Origin: Planctomycetota bacterium
Lineage (GTDB): Bacteria > Planctomycetota > Planctomycetia > Pirellulales > Pirellulaceae
Length of the DNA: 17,992 nt
Assembly (NCBI GenBank): GCA_029259935.1
Contig: JAJDEH010000120.1
Span: forward strand, 1 to 17,992
Direction of reading: 5' to 3'
In this document: positions 1 to 7,905 of the stretch, one piece after another
Layout of the letters: the number at the start of each line of letters is the position of its first letter
How positions within the stretch are numbered: the first letter of the stretch is position 1
Made by a program: the position numbers and the translations under genes
Notes under the pieces: model-generated
Databases searched by the model: none
Told to the model about the DNA's origin: nothing
Seen by the model: only the letters and a program-made list of their open reading frames with translations

Positions 1-66
1 GCGTACATTGTGCTGGCCCTTGCGGCTCGCCAATTGCCCCATCACGGAAGGTAGAGATTTGAGCAT
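1..66 (-). CDS. Possible 5' end of an unidentified gene (runs off left edge)
   Basis: An ATG at 66 on the minus strand opens 22 codons that stay open to the window edge. The peptide begins MLKSLPSVMGQLASRKG. A GTGGGAA stretch a few bases upstream could serve as a ribosome binding site. The piece is too short to assign a family. An almost identical start region recurs near 380-398, on the other side of an IS3 remnant, so this end may itself be part of a rearrangement. Confidence 0.25.
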   Translation of the reverse strand, partial: MLKSLPSVMGQLASRKGQHNVR

Positions 67-142
67 GTCGTTCCCACGTTCGGTTCACATTCACCGCACC
101 GCCGAGGGCCAGTCCGCGCCGGTCTATCCGCCCAAACGATAA

Positions 143-277
143 TGGCGACTCGATTACAACCACCATCGCCCCCATAGTTCGTTAGACTATCAGACCCCGG
201 CGGAGTTCGCCGCCCGCTGCTGCTGGAGTTCAGTGGAATTCCAGATAATCGTGCAGCCAACCGTAGATTTTCTCTAA
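143..277 (+). pseudogene. IS3-family transposase (OrfB), C-terminal remnant
   Basis: Reading from 143 after an in-frame TAA gives WRLDYNHHRPHSSLDYQTPAEFAA and then a stop at 275-277. The segment N-H-x-R-P-H-S-S-L...Q-T-P-A-E-F is the hallmark C-terminus of IS3-family integrase-core transposases (rve domain, just after the catalytic Glu). Only about 44 codons remain of an OrfB that is normally near 280 residues. No matching sequence is seen upstream of 140, so the rest of the element has been lost and this is a dead fragment. The last 20 or so codons do not match the usual family end and may be read-through. Confidence 0.8.
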
Positions 278-299
278 CGATCACGGCACGATTATCTGG
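241..299. repeat. Perfect 14-bp inverted repeat, possible IS end or hairpin
   Basis: Positions 241-254 (CCAGATAATCGTGC) and 286-299 (GCACGATTATCTGG) are exact reverse complements separated by 31 bases. It overlaps the 3' end of the IS3 transposase remnant and precedes the antiporter gene. It could be a relic of the element's end, a stem-loop, or an operator. There is no T-run after it, so an intrinsic terminator is not supported. Confidence 0.6.
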
Positions 300-397
300 C
301 TGTGCTTGATGGTCACGATCGAGGAAAATGGAAGTCCTACTGTCTGTCCAGGCACACTCAAGCATATGGACACCAACGAAGATTTGAGCATCGTCCC

Positions 398-2161
398 ATG
401 ATCCTTGACGCATTACCGATCCTGGCCGCCGCGCCGCTGGGCATTTGGGGCGTCTTGTGGGACATTCTTGTCTTGCTGGCGATGGCCCTTGTGCTGGGAA
501 CGGTTGCCGAACGGCTTGGTCAGAGCGTGATTGTCGGCTATTTGATTGCGGGAATGCTGGTTGGGCCAAACGTGCTGGGCTGGATTTCCACTCAGGCTGA
601 GTTATTCAACATTTCTGAATTGGGCGTGGCCCTGCTGTTGTTCGCCATTGGCCTGGAGTTCTCGCCACGACGACTGTTGTCGCTGGGCAGCATCGTGCTG
701 AAGATCGGACTGCTTCAGGTGGTGTTGACGGCGGTCCTTGGTTTCGGCGTGGCGGTCGTTACTGGGTTGGACGCTAGCGAAGCGCTTGTTGTAGGCATGA
801 TGGTCGCCGTGAGCAGCACGGCATGTGTACTGCGGTTGTTGACGGACCGAGCGGAAATCGACAGCGAGCATGGCCGAACGGCACTTGGCATCTTGCTCAT
901 TCAAGATGCCGCCGTGATCCCGATGATGTTGCTGGTCAGCGTTATGGCAACCGGTGGAACGTGGGGGCTGATTGTCGGGAAGCTGACCCTGGCCCTGATT
1001 CTGGCTGTCGTGCTTATCGGCATGTTTTACGTGCTATTTAACATCGTTGCGCCGCGGCTCCTACTGCTGCCTACCTGGCGCAAGAACCGTGACTTGCCGA
1101 TTCTACTGGCGGTGATTATGGCCACCGGTTCGGCGTGGGCGACACATGCAGTGGGTCTGAGTCCGGCCTTGGGAGCCTTCGTCGCGGGCGTCCTGCTGGC
1201 GGCCTCACCATTTGCCACGCAGGTCCGCGCCGACACACGGCCGCTAACGACGTTGATGGTTACACTGTTCTTTGCGGCGATCGGAATGTTCGGCGATCCG
1301 GTCTGGGTCAAGGGACACTGGGCGATCGTTGCCGGCATCGTGTTGGCAATAATCTTGGGAAAACCGCTGGTCATCGTGCTGCTAGCGCGGGCCTTTGGCC
1401 GCCCCTGGCGTTACGCGCTTGCGGCGGGATTGTGTTTGGCGCAGGTAGGCGAGTTCTCTTTCGTGTTGGCCACCATTGCTCAGAGCAATGTCGAGGGAGT
1501 GGCGCTGATGTCGCCGGTCGTGTTTCGCGCAATGGTGTCCGCGACCATTGTGACCCTGTTGTTCACGCCCTACTTCGTTGCGGCTGCGCCCTGGGCCGGC
1601 GCTCGCTCCGAGCGCATATTGCTGCGCTGGCGAAGGCGACAGGCGCCGGCAGGTTCGGACACCGAGCCGATGCCGTTCGACGAATATGCCGCCACGGCCG
1701 GCTCTGAACCAAGCCTCAACGCCCCTTCCGATGTGATCCTGATCGTCGGCTTCGGCCCGGCTGGGCAGCGCCTCGCAGAGGGCCTGATGGACTCGCACCA
1801 GCGGCAAATTGTGGCGATCGATCTGAACCCCGACAACATCGAAATCGCACGTCGATACGGCCTGGTCGCCCACCTCGGCGACGCGACGCATCGGGACGTC
1901 TTGGAGCACGTTGGTATTTACAAAGCTCGTGCCGTTGTCGTCACGGTGCCAGACCACGCGACCACACGCCACCTAATCCATCTGGTCCGCGACCTCGCGC
2001 CGAAAACCTTCATTGTGGCCCGCTGCCGCTACCACTTTTTGCGTTGGGAATTGCTTCACGCCGGCGCACATGAAGTCGTGGACGAAGAGGACCAACTCGG
2101 CCGCCGCCTGGCCGCGCACGTTCGCCAACTTGTCGGAAGACCCGACGACCTGGCGGACTGA
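398..2161 (+). CDS. Kef-type monovalent cation:proton antiporter (CPA2) with RCK_N domain
   Basis: An inner-membrane protein of 587 residues predicted to exchange K+ or Na+ for H+. Residues about 15-395 form the hydrophobic CPA2 Na+/H+ exchanger domain. The family signature Gln169-Asp170 (IQDAAVIP) supplies the membrane aspartate thought to bind the ion, and GEFSF lies in a later helix. From about residue 445 a cytoplasmic TrkA-N/RCK_N domain begins with GFGPAG (451-456), a Rossmann nucleotide-binding loop, followed by AIDLNPDN and LGDAT. It ends without a TrkA-C domain. The ATG at 398 was chosen because the membrane domain starts right after it; a GTG at 302 in the same frame would add 32 polar, unconserved residues. 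It stands alone between IS remnants. A related protein is encoded at 13998-15659. The exact ion cannot be read from the sequence. Confidence 0.92.
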   Translation: MILDALPILAAAPLGIWGVLWDILVLLAMALVLGTVAERLGQSVIVGYLIAGMLVGPNVLGWISTQAELFNISELGVALLLFAIGLEFSPRRLLSLGSIVLKIGLLQVVLTAVLGFGVAVVTGLDASEALVVGMMVAVSSTACVLRLLTDRAEIDSEHGRTALGILLIQDAAVIPMMLLVSVMATGGTWGLIVGKLTLALILAVVLIGMFYVLFNIVAPRLLLLPTWRKNRDLPILLAVIMATGSAWATHAVGLSPALGAFVAGVLLAASPFATQVRADTRPLTTLMVTLFFAAIGMFGDPVWVKGHWAIVAGIVLAIILGKPLVIVLLARAFGRPWRYALAAGLCLAQVGEFSFVLATIAQSNVEGVALMSPVVFRAMVSATIVTLLFTPYFVAAAPWAGARSERILLRWRRRQAPAGSDTEPMPFDEYAATAGSEPSLNAPSDVILIVGFGPAGQRLAEGLMDSHQRQIVAIDLNPDNIEIARRYGLVAHLGDATHRDVLEHVGIYKARAVVVTVPDHATTRHLIHLVRDLAPKTFIVARCRYHFLRWELLHAGAHEVVDEEDQLGRRLAAHVRQLVGRPDDLAD

Positions 2162-2312
2162 GCAATGCTGCCAGACAACCGGATCGAGCTAGTCGGTGCG
2201 ACGGCGCGCTCTCTCACGTCTCTCAGCGGAATACGTAGATATTTTCTACGGGGTCGCGACGATTTATCTGTCTGTCTAACTGTGCCTGCACTTTCCGAGA
2301 AACTGGTTTACG
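2162..2312. other. Intergenic region with small hairpin and IS-end-like sequence
   Basis: This gap follows the antiporter stop. It holds a 6-bp inverted repeat, CGTAGA (2234-2239) and TCTACG (2245-2250), with a 5-base loop and no clear T-run. The stretch from 2234 to about 2288 resembles 262-310 near the IS3 remnant, sharing CGTAGAT, TTTCT, CGA-TTATCTG and CTGTGC-TG in the same order. It may be a second decayed end of a related element. No gene is visible. Confidence 0.35.
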
Positions 2313-2664
2313 TTAGGCGGCCATGGCGATGAGGCTTTTGGCTAGCTTGAGGATTTTGTTGGGGAGCGACGGGTCGGCGTGAATGGCGTTTAATTCGTGT
2401 TCGAGAATCAGGCGGCGTAGTGCTTTGCGGCGATTGGCGTGCGAGGGGCGGCGTTGTGCGTCGTCCCACGGCGAGTTGCTGCGGTCGACGAGTTGTTCGT
2501 GCGGACGATTCCACGCCCATAGTTCCACCAGTGTGTGCATCCACAGATTCAGATTGAACACGGCGACGTTGGTCCAGATGTTGCGTACTTGCTGCTGGCC
2601 GGCACCCCAGACTTCCTTCACGTCGTGAAAGCCTTGTTCGATGGTCGCCCGATCGGCGACCGGC
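2313..2664 (-). pseudogene. DDE transposase (IS4/ISL3-like), C-terminal remnant
   Basis: Read on the minus strand, about 117 codons encode ADRATIEQGFHDVKEVWGAG, then QQQVRNIWTNV and NLWMHTLVELWAW, ending with a stop at 2313-2315. The I-E-Q-x-F-H-D-x-K-E stretch has the look of the final catalytic Glu motif of DDE transposases, followed by the C-terminal helices. The catalytic Asp regions are absent. Upstream the reading runs directly into the start of a different transposase, so this is a truncated remnant and not a working gene. The precise IS family is uncertain. Confidence 0.7.
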
Positions 2665-2788
2665 ACCGCGCTGGCAGCTTGCTCCGCAGGATGTCGTTCT
2701 CGACCTTGAGGTAGCGGACCTGCCGGGCGAGTTCCTTCTGCGTCGCGCCGGCGATGATGAGCAAGAGCGACCGGTAGATGTTCCGCAT
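2665..2788 (-). pseudogene. Integrase-core (rve) transposase, N-terminal remnant
   Basis: From the ATG at 2788 on the minus strand the reading is MRNIYRSLLLIIAGATQKEL, then ARQVRYLKVENDILRSKLP. This is the characteristic start of a planctomycete-type integrase-core transposase, with the A-T-x-K-E-L-A-R-Q and L-K-x-E-N-x-I-L-R-S-x-L-P pattern. After about 41 codons the similarity stops at AAGCTGCCAGCG (about 2668-2680). The sequence then continues as the C-terminus of another transposase in a different frame. The C-terminus of the same family occurs at 16049-16189 in the same orientation. Confidence 0.72.
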
Positions 2789-3476
2789 GGTGTGAATCTG
2801 CGCAAGTTGAAGCGTCGACAGAAGATAGCTTCATTTTCGCACACCGGCTCGTGCTTCGGCAGGCGCATTGTTGGCGCTCGATGCGATCATTCGGGCCTTG
2901 CCGACGCCCAGTAGCGGTCCGCGTCTCTTCGCCTGAGCCGCGGTGAGCGCTCTCTGTTTATTCTCGCGTTCTCTGTTTTTTCGCGAGCGTGTTAATCCGG
3001 CTGTCGCAAAAAGTTAGTAAAGCGTTTTTCCGCGCGCGGACCGAATGAGACTTCAACTCCGTAAGCCTGCTTCGTTATTGGCTTTAGCTGTGATAGAGAA
3101 AACAGAGAATGGTTATGAAGAGCGTTGCGTCCGGGGAGGTGACTCGTCATGCACCCGGCCTTACACCGCCTTCTCGCCGAATGCGGCGCGGCTGTAGACG
3201 ACAGAGCCTAGTCCTATCTTTCCCGTGTGCGGAATCAGGTCACGGTGTGACCGATAGCGCGCTCTCGTGCGCACGTTGCCGCCATCGACGACGGATCGGC
3301 GCGAGCGTCAATAGTAGAGAGCCGCAAATTCCTCTGGCGAAACAGTACTTTCGGCTCATGAGCGAGCGATCTATCGTCCGGCATGCCATGTGCAATTGTT
3401 TGAATGTGTGAACGTAGCGACCTGTGGAAGCACATGGCAGCTTGTCGCGGACCTGCCTATTGCGGGGGGAGGCTCT
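2789..3476. other. Long intergenic region upstream of the stress operon; no gene recognised
   Basis: About 690 bases without a supportable gene. A short open frame at 3109-3411 has unstructured, Arg/Ser-rich content and no strong start. CTCTGTTT is repeated at about 2952 and 2970, and TTCTCTGTTTT (2969-2979) has its reverse complement AAAACAGAGAA at 3098-3108. The palindrome GCTCATGAGC lies at 3354-3363, some 115 bases before the regulator start, and is a possible but unproven operator. I could not identify a convincing promoter. The operon promoter is expected in this stretch. Confidence 0.4.
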
Positions 3477-3851
3477 ATGCCGTACCGATTGCTTGCGGCA
3501 AGCGAATTGGCGGAGTTTATTCGCGCGATTGGACATCCTCGCAGGATTCAAATCATCGAGGAGCTAAGGTCTGGAGATAAGGACGTTGCATCGTTGCAAC
3601 TGGCCTTAGGAATAACGCATTCTGGTGTTTCGCAACACTTGATGGTGTTGCGAGCGCACCGAATTGTGACCGAGCGCCGCGAGGGAAGGCGGGTTTTCTA
3701 TCGGCTGTTTGCGCCACAATTGGCGCAATGGCTGGTGGAAGGAATGCGATTCTTGCCCGTGGCTCAAGAACTCGGTCACGTGAAGAGGGCTTTGCTCCGT
3801 GCAAAGGCGACGTGGAATCACGCGAAGAAGCCAAATCAGAATCGTCGTTAG
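3477..3851 (+). CDS. ArsR-family winged-helix transcriptional regulator
   Basis: A 124-residue DNA-binding protein, the usual length for ArsR/SmtB repressors. The winged helix-turn-helix spans about residues 10-80: FIRAIGHPRRIQIIEEL starts the domain, GITHSGVSQHLMVLRAH is the recognition-helix region, and EGRRVFYRL forms the wing. The protein has no cysteine, so the classical CxC metal sites of ArsR and CadC are missing and it probably senses something other than thiophilic metals, or responds through partner genes. The ATG at 3477 is preceded by an excellent ribosome binding site (GGGGGGAGG, 6 bases away), which favours it over the ATG at 3390. The P-type ATPase gene starts 12 bp downstream, so the two are almost certainly one operon and the regulator is the best candidate for controlling it. 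Confidence 0.9.
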   Translation: MPYRLLAASELAEFIRAIGHPRRIQIIEELRSGDKDVASLQLALGITHSGVSQHLMVLRAHRIVTERREGRRVFYRLFAPQLAQWLVEGMRFLPVAQELGHVKRALLRAKATWNHAKKPNQNRR

Positions 3852-3863
3852 ATTAGGAACAGG

Positions 3864-6572
3864 ATGATGCCGAACCGCAAACAAGACCTAAGACCGTGGC
3901 ACGCGGAGGGCTCCGGTGCGGCCTTGGCGGCGTTTGGTACATCGCCCCGCGGCTTGACGCAGCGAGATGTAGAGCATCGGCAGAGGGAGTTCGGTCCAAA
4001 TTTGCTGCCGGAAAAAGGCCCGACGCCGCTTTGGTTCATTGCTTTACGGCAGTTCGCCAGCCCACTGATCTACATTCTCGTCGCCGCCGCCGCGGTCTCC
4101 GCGGTGATCGGCGACATAAAAGACGCGAGTTTCATTGCGGCGGTGTTGGCCATCAACGCGGTGATCGGCGCATATCAAGAGTCGCAGGCGGAGAAGAGCA
4201 GTCACGCTTTGCGAAAACTGCTGCGGATTCACGCACATGTCGAGCGTGACGGTGAAGCACGTGAGATCGGAGCCGATGAAGTGGTCCCCGGCGACATTGT
4301 ATGGCTAGAATCGGGCAATCGAGTGCCGGCGGATATTCGTTTGATTTCGGCACAAGGACTGGAAGTAGACGAGTCGCTCCTCACTGGTGAGTCCCTGGCG
4401 GTGACCAAGGATGCCGAATGGCTGGGCGGCGAAGCGACGACGCTGGCTGACCGGCAAAACATGGCATTTGCCGGATCAATGGTCGCCCGCGGTCGCGCCA
4501 AGGGCGTCGTGGTCGCCACGGGGCTGGCGACGCACGTTGGACAACTGGCGGTGGACGTACTCGGCAGCGCGGGCGGCAAACCACCGCTGCTTGTCCGCAT
4601 GGAGCAATTCACGAACTACGTGGCGGTAGGAACTCTCGTTGCCGCGGTCGCGATTGGCGGACTCGGCATGGTGCTGTGGCAGTACACGCTGGTCGAAACA
4701 TTCTTCTTCGTGATCGCCCTGGCAGTCTCCGCTATACCTGAAGGATTGCCGGTCGCGATGACGGTGGCCTTGGCGGTGGCAACCACGCGGATGGCGCGGC
4801 GCAATGTCATTGTCCGGCGATTGACGGCTGTCGAGGGGTTGGGGAGTTGCACGCTCATCGCGACGGACAAGACCGGCACGCTCACCTGTAACGAGTTGAC
4901 CGTACGCGAGGTGAAGAACTCGAATGGCGCGGTCTACGAAGTGACCGGTGAGGGCTTCGTGCCGAACGGACAAGTACTTCTGAATGGATGCCAGGTCGAT
5001 CTAAATGCCGATGCGCAAATGGCGAAAATATTTCAAGCCGCCGTGCTCTGCAATGAGGCCGAGTTGCACCATCGCAACGGCGATTGGGTGTGGCGCGGTG
5101 ATGCCGTGGACGTGGCGCTGCTCAGTTTGGGACGAAAGGCGGGACTGAAGCGAGAGAGCATGCTCGACCAGTTCCCTGAGGTAAATCGGATACCGTTCGA
5201 GTCCGAGCACCAGTTTTCGGCCTCGTTTCATCGCAATGGCGACGGCACGGTCGTATTCGTGAAGGGCGCACCAGAGCGGGTGTTGGACATGTGTGCGACA
5301 CGGCTTTCAGAAGCGGATTGCCAGCGCCTGGAAGATGCCGCTCTCGATATGGCGAAGCGTGGCCTACGCGTTATTGCCGTTGCCACAGGTCGTCTTCAGC
5401 AAGTGATGTCGCCAGCGGATGTTCCCTCGCGGCCGGCTAATCTGGAACTGCTGGGATTCCTCGGCATGATCGACCCGCTACGATCGGGTGCCCGTGACGC
5501 GGTCGCCAGTTGCCGTGCGGCTGGCGTTCAAGTCACGATGATTACCGGCGACCATCGTGTAACGGCCTTTGCGATCGCGCGAGATCTTGGCTTGGCGGAA
5601 CAAGACGATCAGGTGATCACGGCCGCGCACTTGGATGGCAAGTCGGAGGCGGAACTGGCGGATATTGTCAGGCGAGTCCGCGTCTTTGCGCGTGTCACGC
5701 CACGACAAAAGCTACAAATCGTGAATGCGGCCCGTGCTGCTGGCCACTTTGTGGCGGTTACGGGGGATGGCGTCAACGATGCTCCGGCGCTCCGCGTGGC
5801 GAATATCGGCGTCGCGATGGGCAAGGCGGGAACCGACGTGGCTCGCGAGGCCGCGGAATTGGTCATCAGCGACGACAATTTCAGTTCCATTGTCGGCGGT
5901 ATCGAAGAGGGGCGAATCGCCTACGACAACATCCGCAAAGTGATCTACCTGCTGGTTTCGATGGGTGCGGCCGAACTCGTGATGGTCCTGCTGGCGGTGA
6001 TAACGGGGTTGCCCGTCCCGTTGCTGCCGGTGCAACTGCTATGGCTCAATCTCGTGACCAATGGGATTCAAGGAGTCGCCTTGGCCTTTGAGCCGGGCGA
6101 AGGGGACAGCCTGCGGCGCGATCCGCGTCCGCCGGGCGAGCCGGTTTTCAACCGGCTCATGGTGGAGCGGATGTTGGTGGCTGTGTCGGTCGTCGGGATC
6201 GGCGGTTTTCTGGTGTACGTCATTGCCATGCGGCTCGGCATGCGGGTCGAAGAGGCCCGAAATCTGCTGTTGCTGACGATGGTGCTGTTCGAGAACTTCC
6301 ACGTTGGCAACTGCCGCTCGGAGACGCGGTCGGCATTTGCCTTGTCGCCGCTACGCAGCCCAGTGCTGTTCTTGGGAACGTTGGGTGCGTTCCTCGTCCA
6401 CGTTGCCGGCATGTACACGCCATTCCTTCAGGACATCCTGGCCACGAAGCCTGTTAGTTCCTGGACATGGTTGGTCGCGATCGGTGTCAGTGTGCTGATC
6501 GTGCCGGCGATTGAACTGCACAAGTGGTGGTGGAATCGACGACGGCTAGGCGAACTATCGATCCGCACATAA
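3864..6572 (+). CDS. P2-type cation-transporting ATPase
   Basis: A 902-residue membrane pump that couples ATP hydrolysis to cation transport through a phospho-Asp intermediate. All core motifs are present: TGES (174-177, actuator), PEGLP in M4 (292-296), the phosphorylation motif DKTGT (Asp335), KGAPE in the nucleotide domain (467-471) and TGDGVND in the P domain (633-639). There is an N-terminal cation-ATPase domain, and a C-terminal domain with about six helices ending near 890. Ion-site residues differ from the calcium pump SERCA: M4 Glu293 and M5 Glu704 are kept. The M5 Asn three residues before that Glu is Gly701, and the M6 Asp is Asn733 (NLVTNG). Ca2+ is thus possible but not assured; Mg2+, Na+ or another cation are alternatives. 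AGGAACAGG precedes the start. It lies 12 bp after the ArsR gene and 11 bp before the Usp gene. Confidence 0.95.
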   Translation: MMPNRKQDLRPWHAEGSGAALAAFGTSPRGLTQRDVEHRQREFGPNLLPEKGPTPLWFIALRQFASPLIYILVAAAAVSAVIGDIKDASFIAAVLAINAVIGAYQESQAEKSSHALRKLLRIHAHVERDGEAREIGADEVVPGDIVWLESGNRVPADIRLISAQGLEVDESLLTGESLAVTKDAEWLGGEATTLADRQNMAFAGSMVARGRAKGVVVATGLATHVGQLAVDVLGSAGGKPPLLVRMEQFTNYVAVGTLVAAVAIGGLGMVLWQYTLVETFFFVIALAVSAIPEGLPVAMTVALAVATTRMARRNVIVRRLTAVEGLGSCTLIATDKTGTLTCNELTVREVKNSNGAVYEVTGEGFVPNGQVLLNGCQVDLNADAQMAKIFQAAVLCNEAELHHRNGDWVWRGDAVDVALLSLGRKAGLKRESMLDQFPEVNRIPFESEHQFSASFHRNGDGTVVFVKGAPERVLDMCATRLSEADCQRLEDAALDMAKRGLRVIAVATGRLQQVMSPADVPSRPANLELLGFLGMIDPLRSGARDAVASCRAAGVQVTMITGDHRVTAFAIARDLGLAEQDDQVITAAHLDGKSEAELADIVRRVRVFARVTPRQKLQIVNAARAAGHFVAVTGDGVNDAPALRVANIGVAMGKAGTDVAREAAELVISDDNFSSIVGGIEEGRIAYDNIRKVIYLLVSMGAAELVMVLLAVITGLPVPLLPVQLLWLNLVTNGIQGVALAFEPGEGDSLRRDPRPPGEPVFNRLMVERMLVAVSVVGIGGFLVYVIAMRLGMRVEEARNLLLLTMVLFENFHVGNCRSETRSAFALSPLRSPVLFLGTLGAFLVHVAGMYTPFLQDILATKPVSSWTWLVAIGVSVLIVPAIELHKWWWNRRRLGELSIRT

Positions 6573-6583
6573 GGAGTAGCACG

Positions 6584-7414
6584 ATGATCAAGCGCATACT
6601 GGTTGGGCTTGCCGGAACGATCTACACGCCGGTCGCAATCGAACGGGCGGTCAGGCTGGCGCAGGCGCACGACGCCGAAGTCACAGGCGTAACCGTGCTG
6701 GACGTTCGTCGGCTGCAAGGCCTCAAAGAAGTGCCGCCGTCCTCCTCGGAGATTCCAGCCGGACATCGGGATCGACGGATCCCCATTGTCGCCGACGCGA
6801 TTGAACGATCCATTCAACTTTTGGAGCGCTCCTGCGAGGAGGCACACGTGCGTCATCGTGTGGTCCGTGAAACCGGCGACGCCTTCACAAAGCTGATTGA
6901 CGTGGCGCGTTACCACGATGTCATGGTGTTCGGACTGCGGAGCGTATTCGAGTACGACTTCATGATCGGCGACTCTGAGACTCTGTTGATTCGTTTGGTT
7001 GGTGCGGGGGTACGTCCCTTGATCGCCGTGCCTGACAATTTTCGCAGCATCTCGCGAGTCGTAATTGCTTATAGCGGTACGATGGAATCTGCCAAGGCAA
7101 TGAAGCGGTTTGTCCAGATGCGGCTCTGGCCTGGCGTCGAATTGAACATCGTGACGTTTCATCCGTCGAAGGAAACAGCCACCGAACTCCTGTGTGCCGC
7201 GGACGAGTACTGCCGTTCGCACGGCTTTCATGTGTGTCACCAGTCGAACCAGGGAGACCCAAAAGTCTTGCTCTTGGCGGCGGCAAAACTATGGCGGGCC
7301 GACATGATCGTCATGGGCAACAGCATGCGAAGCGTGCTACTGCGAAAGGTCTTGGGCGACACGCTGCTGACGACACTACGCGACACGCAGGTTCCGCTGT
7401 TTTTGGCGCAGTGA
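6584..7414 (+). CDS. Tandem-domain universal stress protein (UspA superfamily)
   Basis: A cytoplasmic protein of 276 residues with two Usp folds, about 1-150 and 155-276. The first starts MIKRILVGLAG, with the typical beta-strand and Asp/Gly turn. The second opens with VVIAYSGTMESAKAMKRFVQ and ends with GNSMRSVLLRKVLGDT, where the ATP-binding G-x2-G-x9-G-S/T motif is only partly kept. The ATG at 6584 has AAGGAG 8 bases upstream; a GTG at 6524 in frame would overlap the ATPase. The gap to the ATPase is 11 bp, pointing to co-transcription. The protein is a clear paralogue of the one at 8830-9657, sharing KRILVGL, MESAKAMK, RLWP and PLFLAQ at the end. Usp proteins bind ATP or act as stress signal proteins; the specific role is unknown. 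Confidence 0.9.
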   Translation: MIKRILVGLAGTIYTPVAIERAVRLAQAHDAEVTGVTVLDVRRLQGLKEVPPSSSEIPAGHRDRRIPIVADAIERSIQLLERSCEEAHVRHRVVRETGDAFTKLIDVARYHDVMVFGLRSVFEYDFMIGDSETLLIRLVGAGVRPLIAVPDNFRSISRVVIAYSGTMESAKAMKRFVQMRLWPGVELNIVTFHPSKETATELLCAADEYCRSHGFHVCHQSNQGDPKVLLLAAAKLWRADMIVMGNSMRSVLLRKVLGDTLLTTLRDTQVPLFLAQ

Positions 7415-7466
7415 TGGTTTGACCCGAAGTAGTTTCTTGTTGCATCACGTCAATAGGAGAGAAACC

Positions 7467-7751
7467 ATGAACAAGGCCACTATGAAGAGGAAGAAGGGGC
7501 AAGCGGCCCAAGTGGATGTTTCCGCTGCCGACTTGGGCGTAACCGTTACGCTGGCAGAGGAACAAGGAATCAGATCGGCGAGCTCATCGAGCCAGCACTC
7601 TGCTACCGGCCTCGAAGAGGTGGTTCGTGCGCTCGCCTACCGCAAATGGGAAGCGGCTGCGTGCCCATCGGGAGACGGCATCCAGTTTTGGCTGGAGGCC
7701 GAACAAGAAGTGAACGCGGAGCCGGCAAGGTCAAGGCCCGCTCAGGATTGA
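7467..7751 (+). CDS. DUF2934 domain protein
   Basis: A small soluble protein of 94 residues. The N-terminal third is Lys/Ala-rich (MNKATMKRKKGQAAQ). The C-terminal part holds the DUF2934 pattern: A-Y-R-K-W-E-A-A...C-P-S-G-D-G-x-x-F-W-L-E-A-E-Q-E. This short helical domain is frequent in planctomycetes and proteobacteria and has no known activity. The ATG at 7467 has TAGGAGAGAAA just upstream; an in-frame ATG at 7419 lacks such a site. It lies 52 bp after one Usp gene and 154 bp before the next, in the same direction, so it is likely expressed with the stress array. Confidence 0.8.
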   Translation: MNKATMKRKKGQAAQVDVSAADLGVTVTLAEEQGIRSASSSSQHSATGLEEVVRALAYRKWEAAACPSGDGIQFWLEAEQEVNAEPARSRPAQD

Positions 7752-7905
7752 GGAGACACCTATCACGCCCAGGGGCGACCGATGGATCATCTGCTGCGAT
7801 GTAGCGTGATTCTGCGATGCAGACATGAAGGCCGTCCGCGAATCTTCACGCAGTTCTGACCACGATTCCAGTTGAACTCCGAGACAAGACAAGCCGGTGG
7901 CGCAA

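Noticed and set aside
42..569. 175-codon open frame on the minus strand over the IS3 remnant and antiporter start
   Set aside because: It runs antisense to recognised coding sequence, has low-complexity content and no family pattern.
2952..2985. Short repeats CTCTGTTT, CRISPR-like at first sight
   Set aside because: There are only two imperfect copies with no regular spacers; no CRISPR array or cas gene is present.
3109..3411. 100-codon open frame upstream of the ArsR gene
   Set aside because: Composition is unlike a protein and no homology is recognisable; the convincing ribosome binding site belongs to the ATG at 3477.
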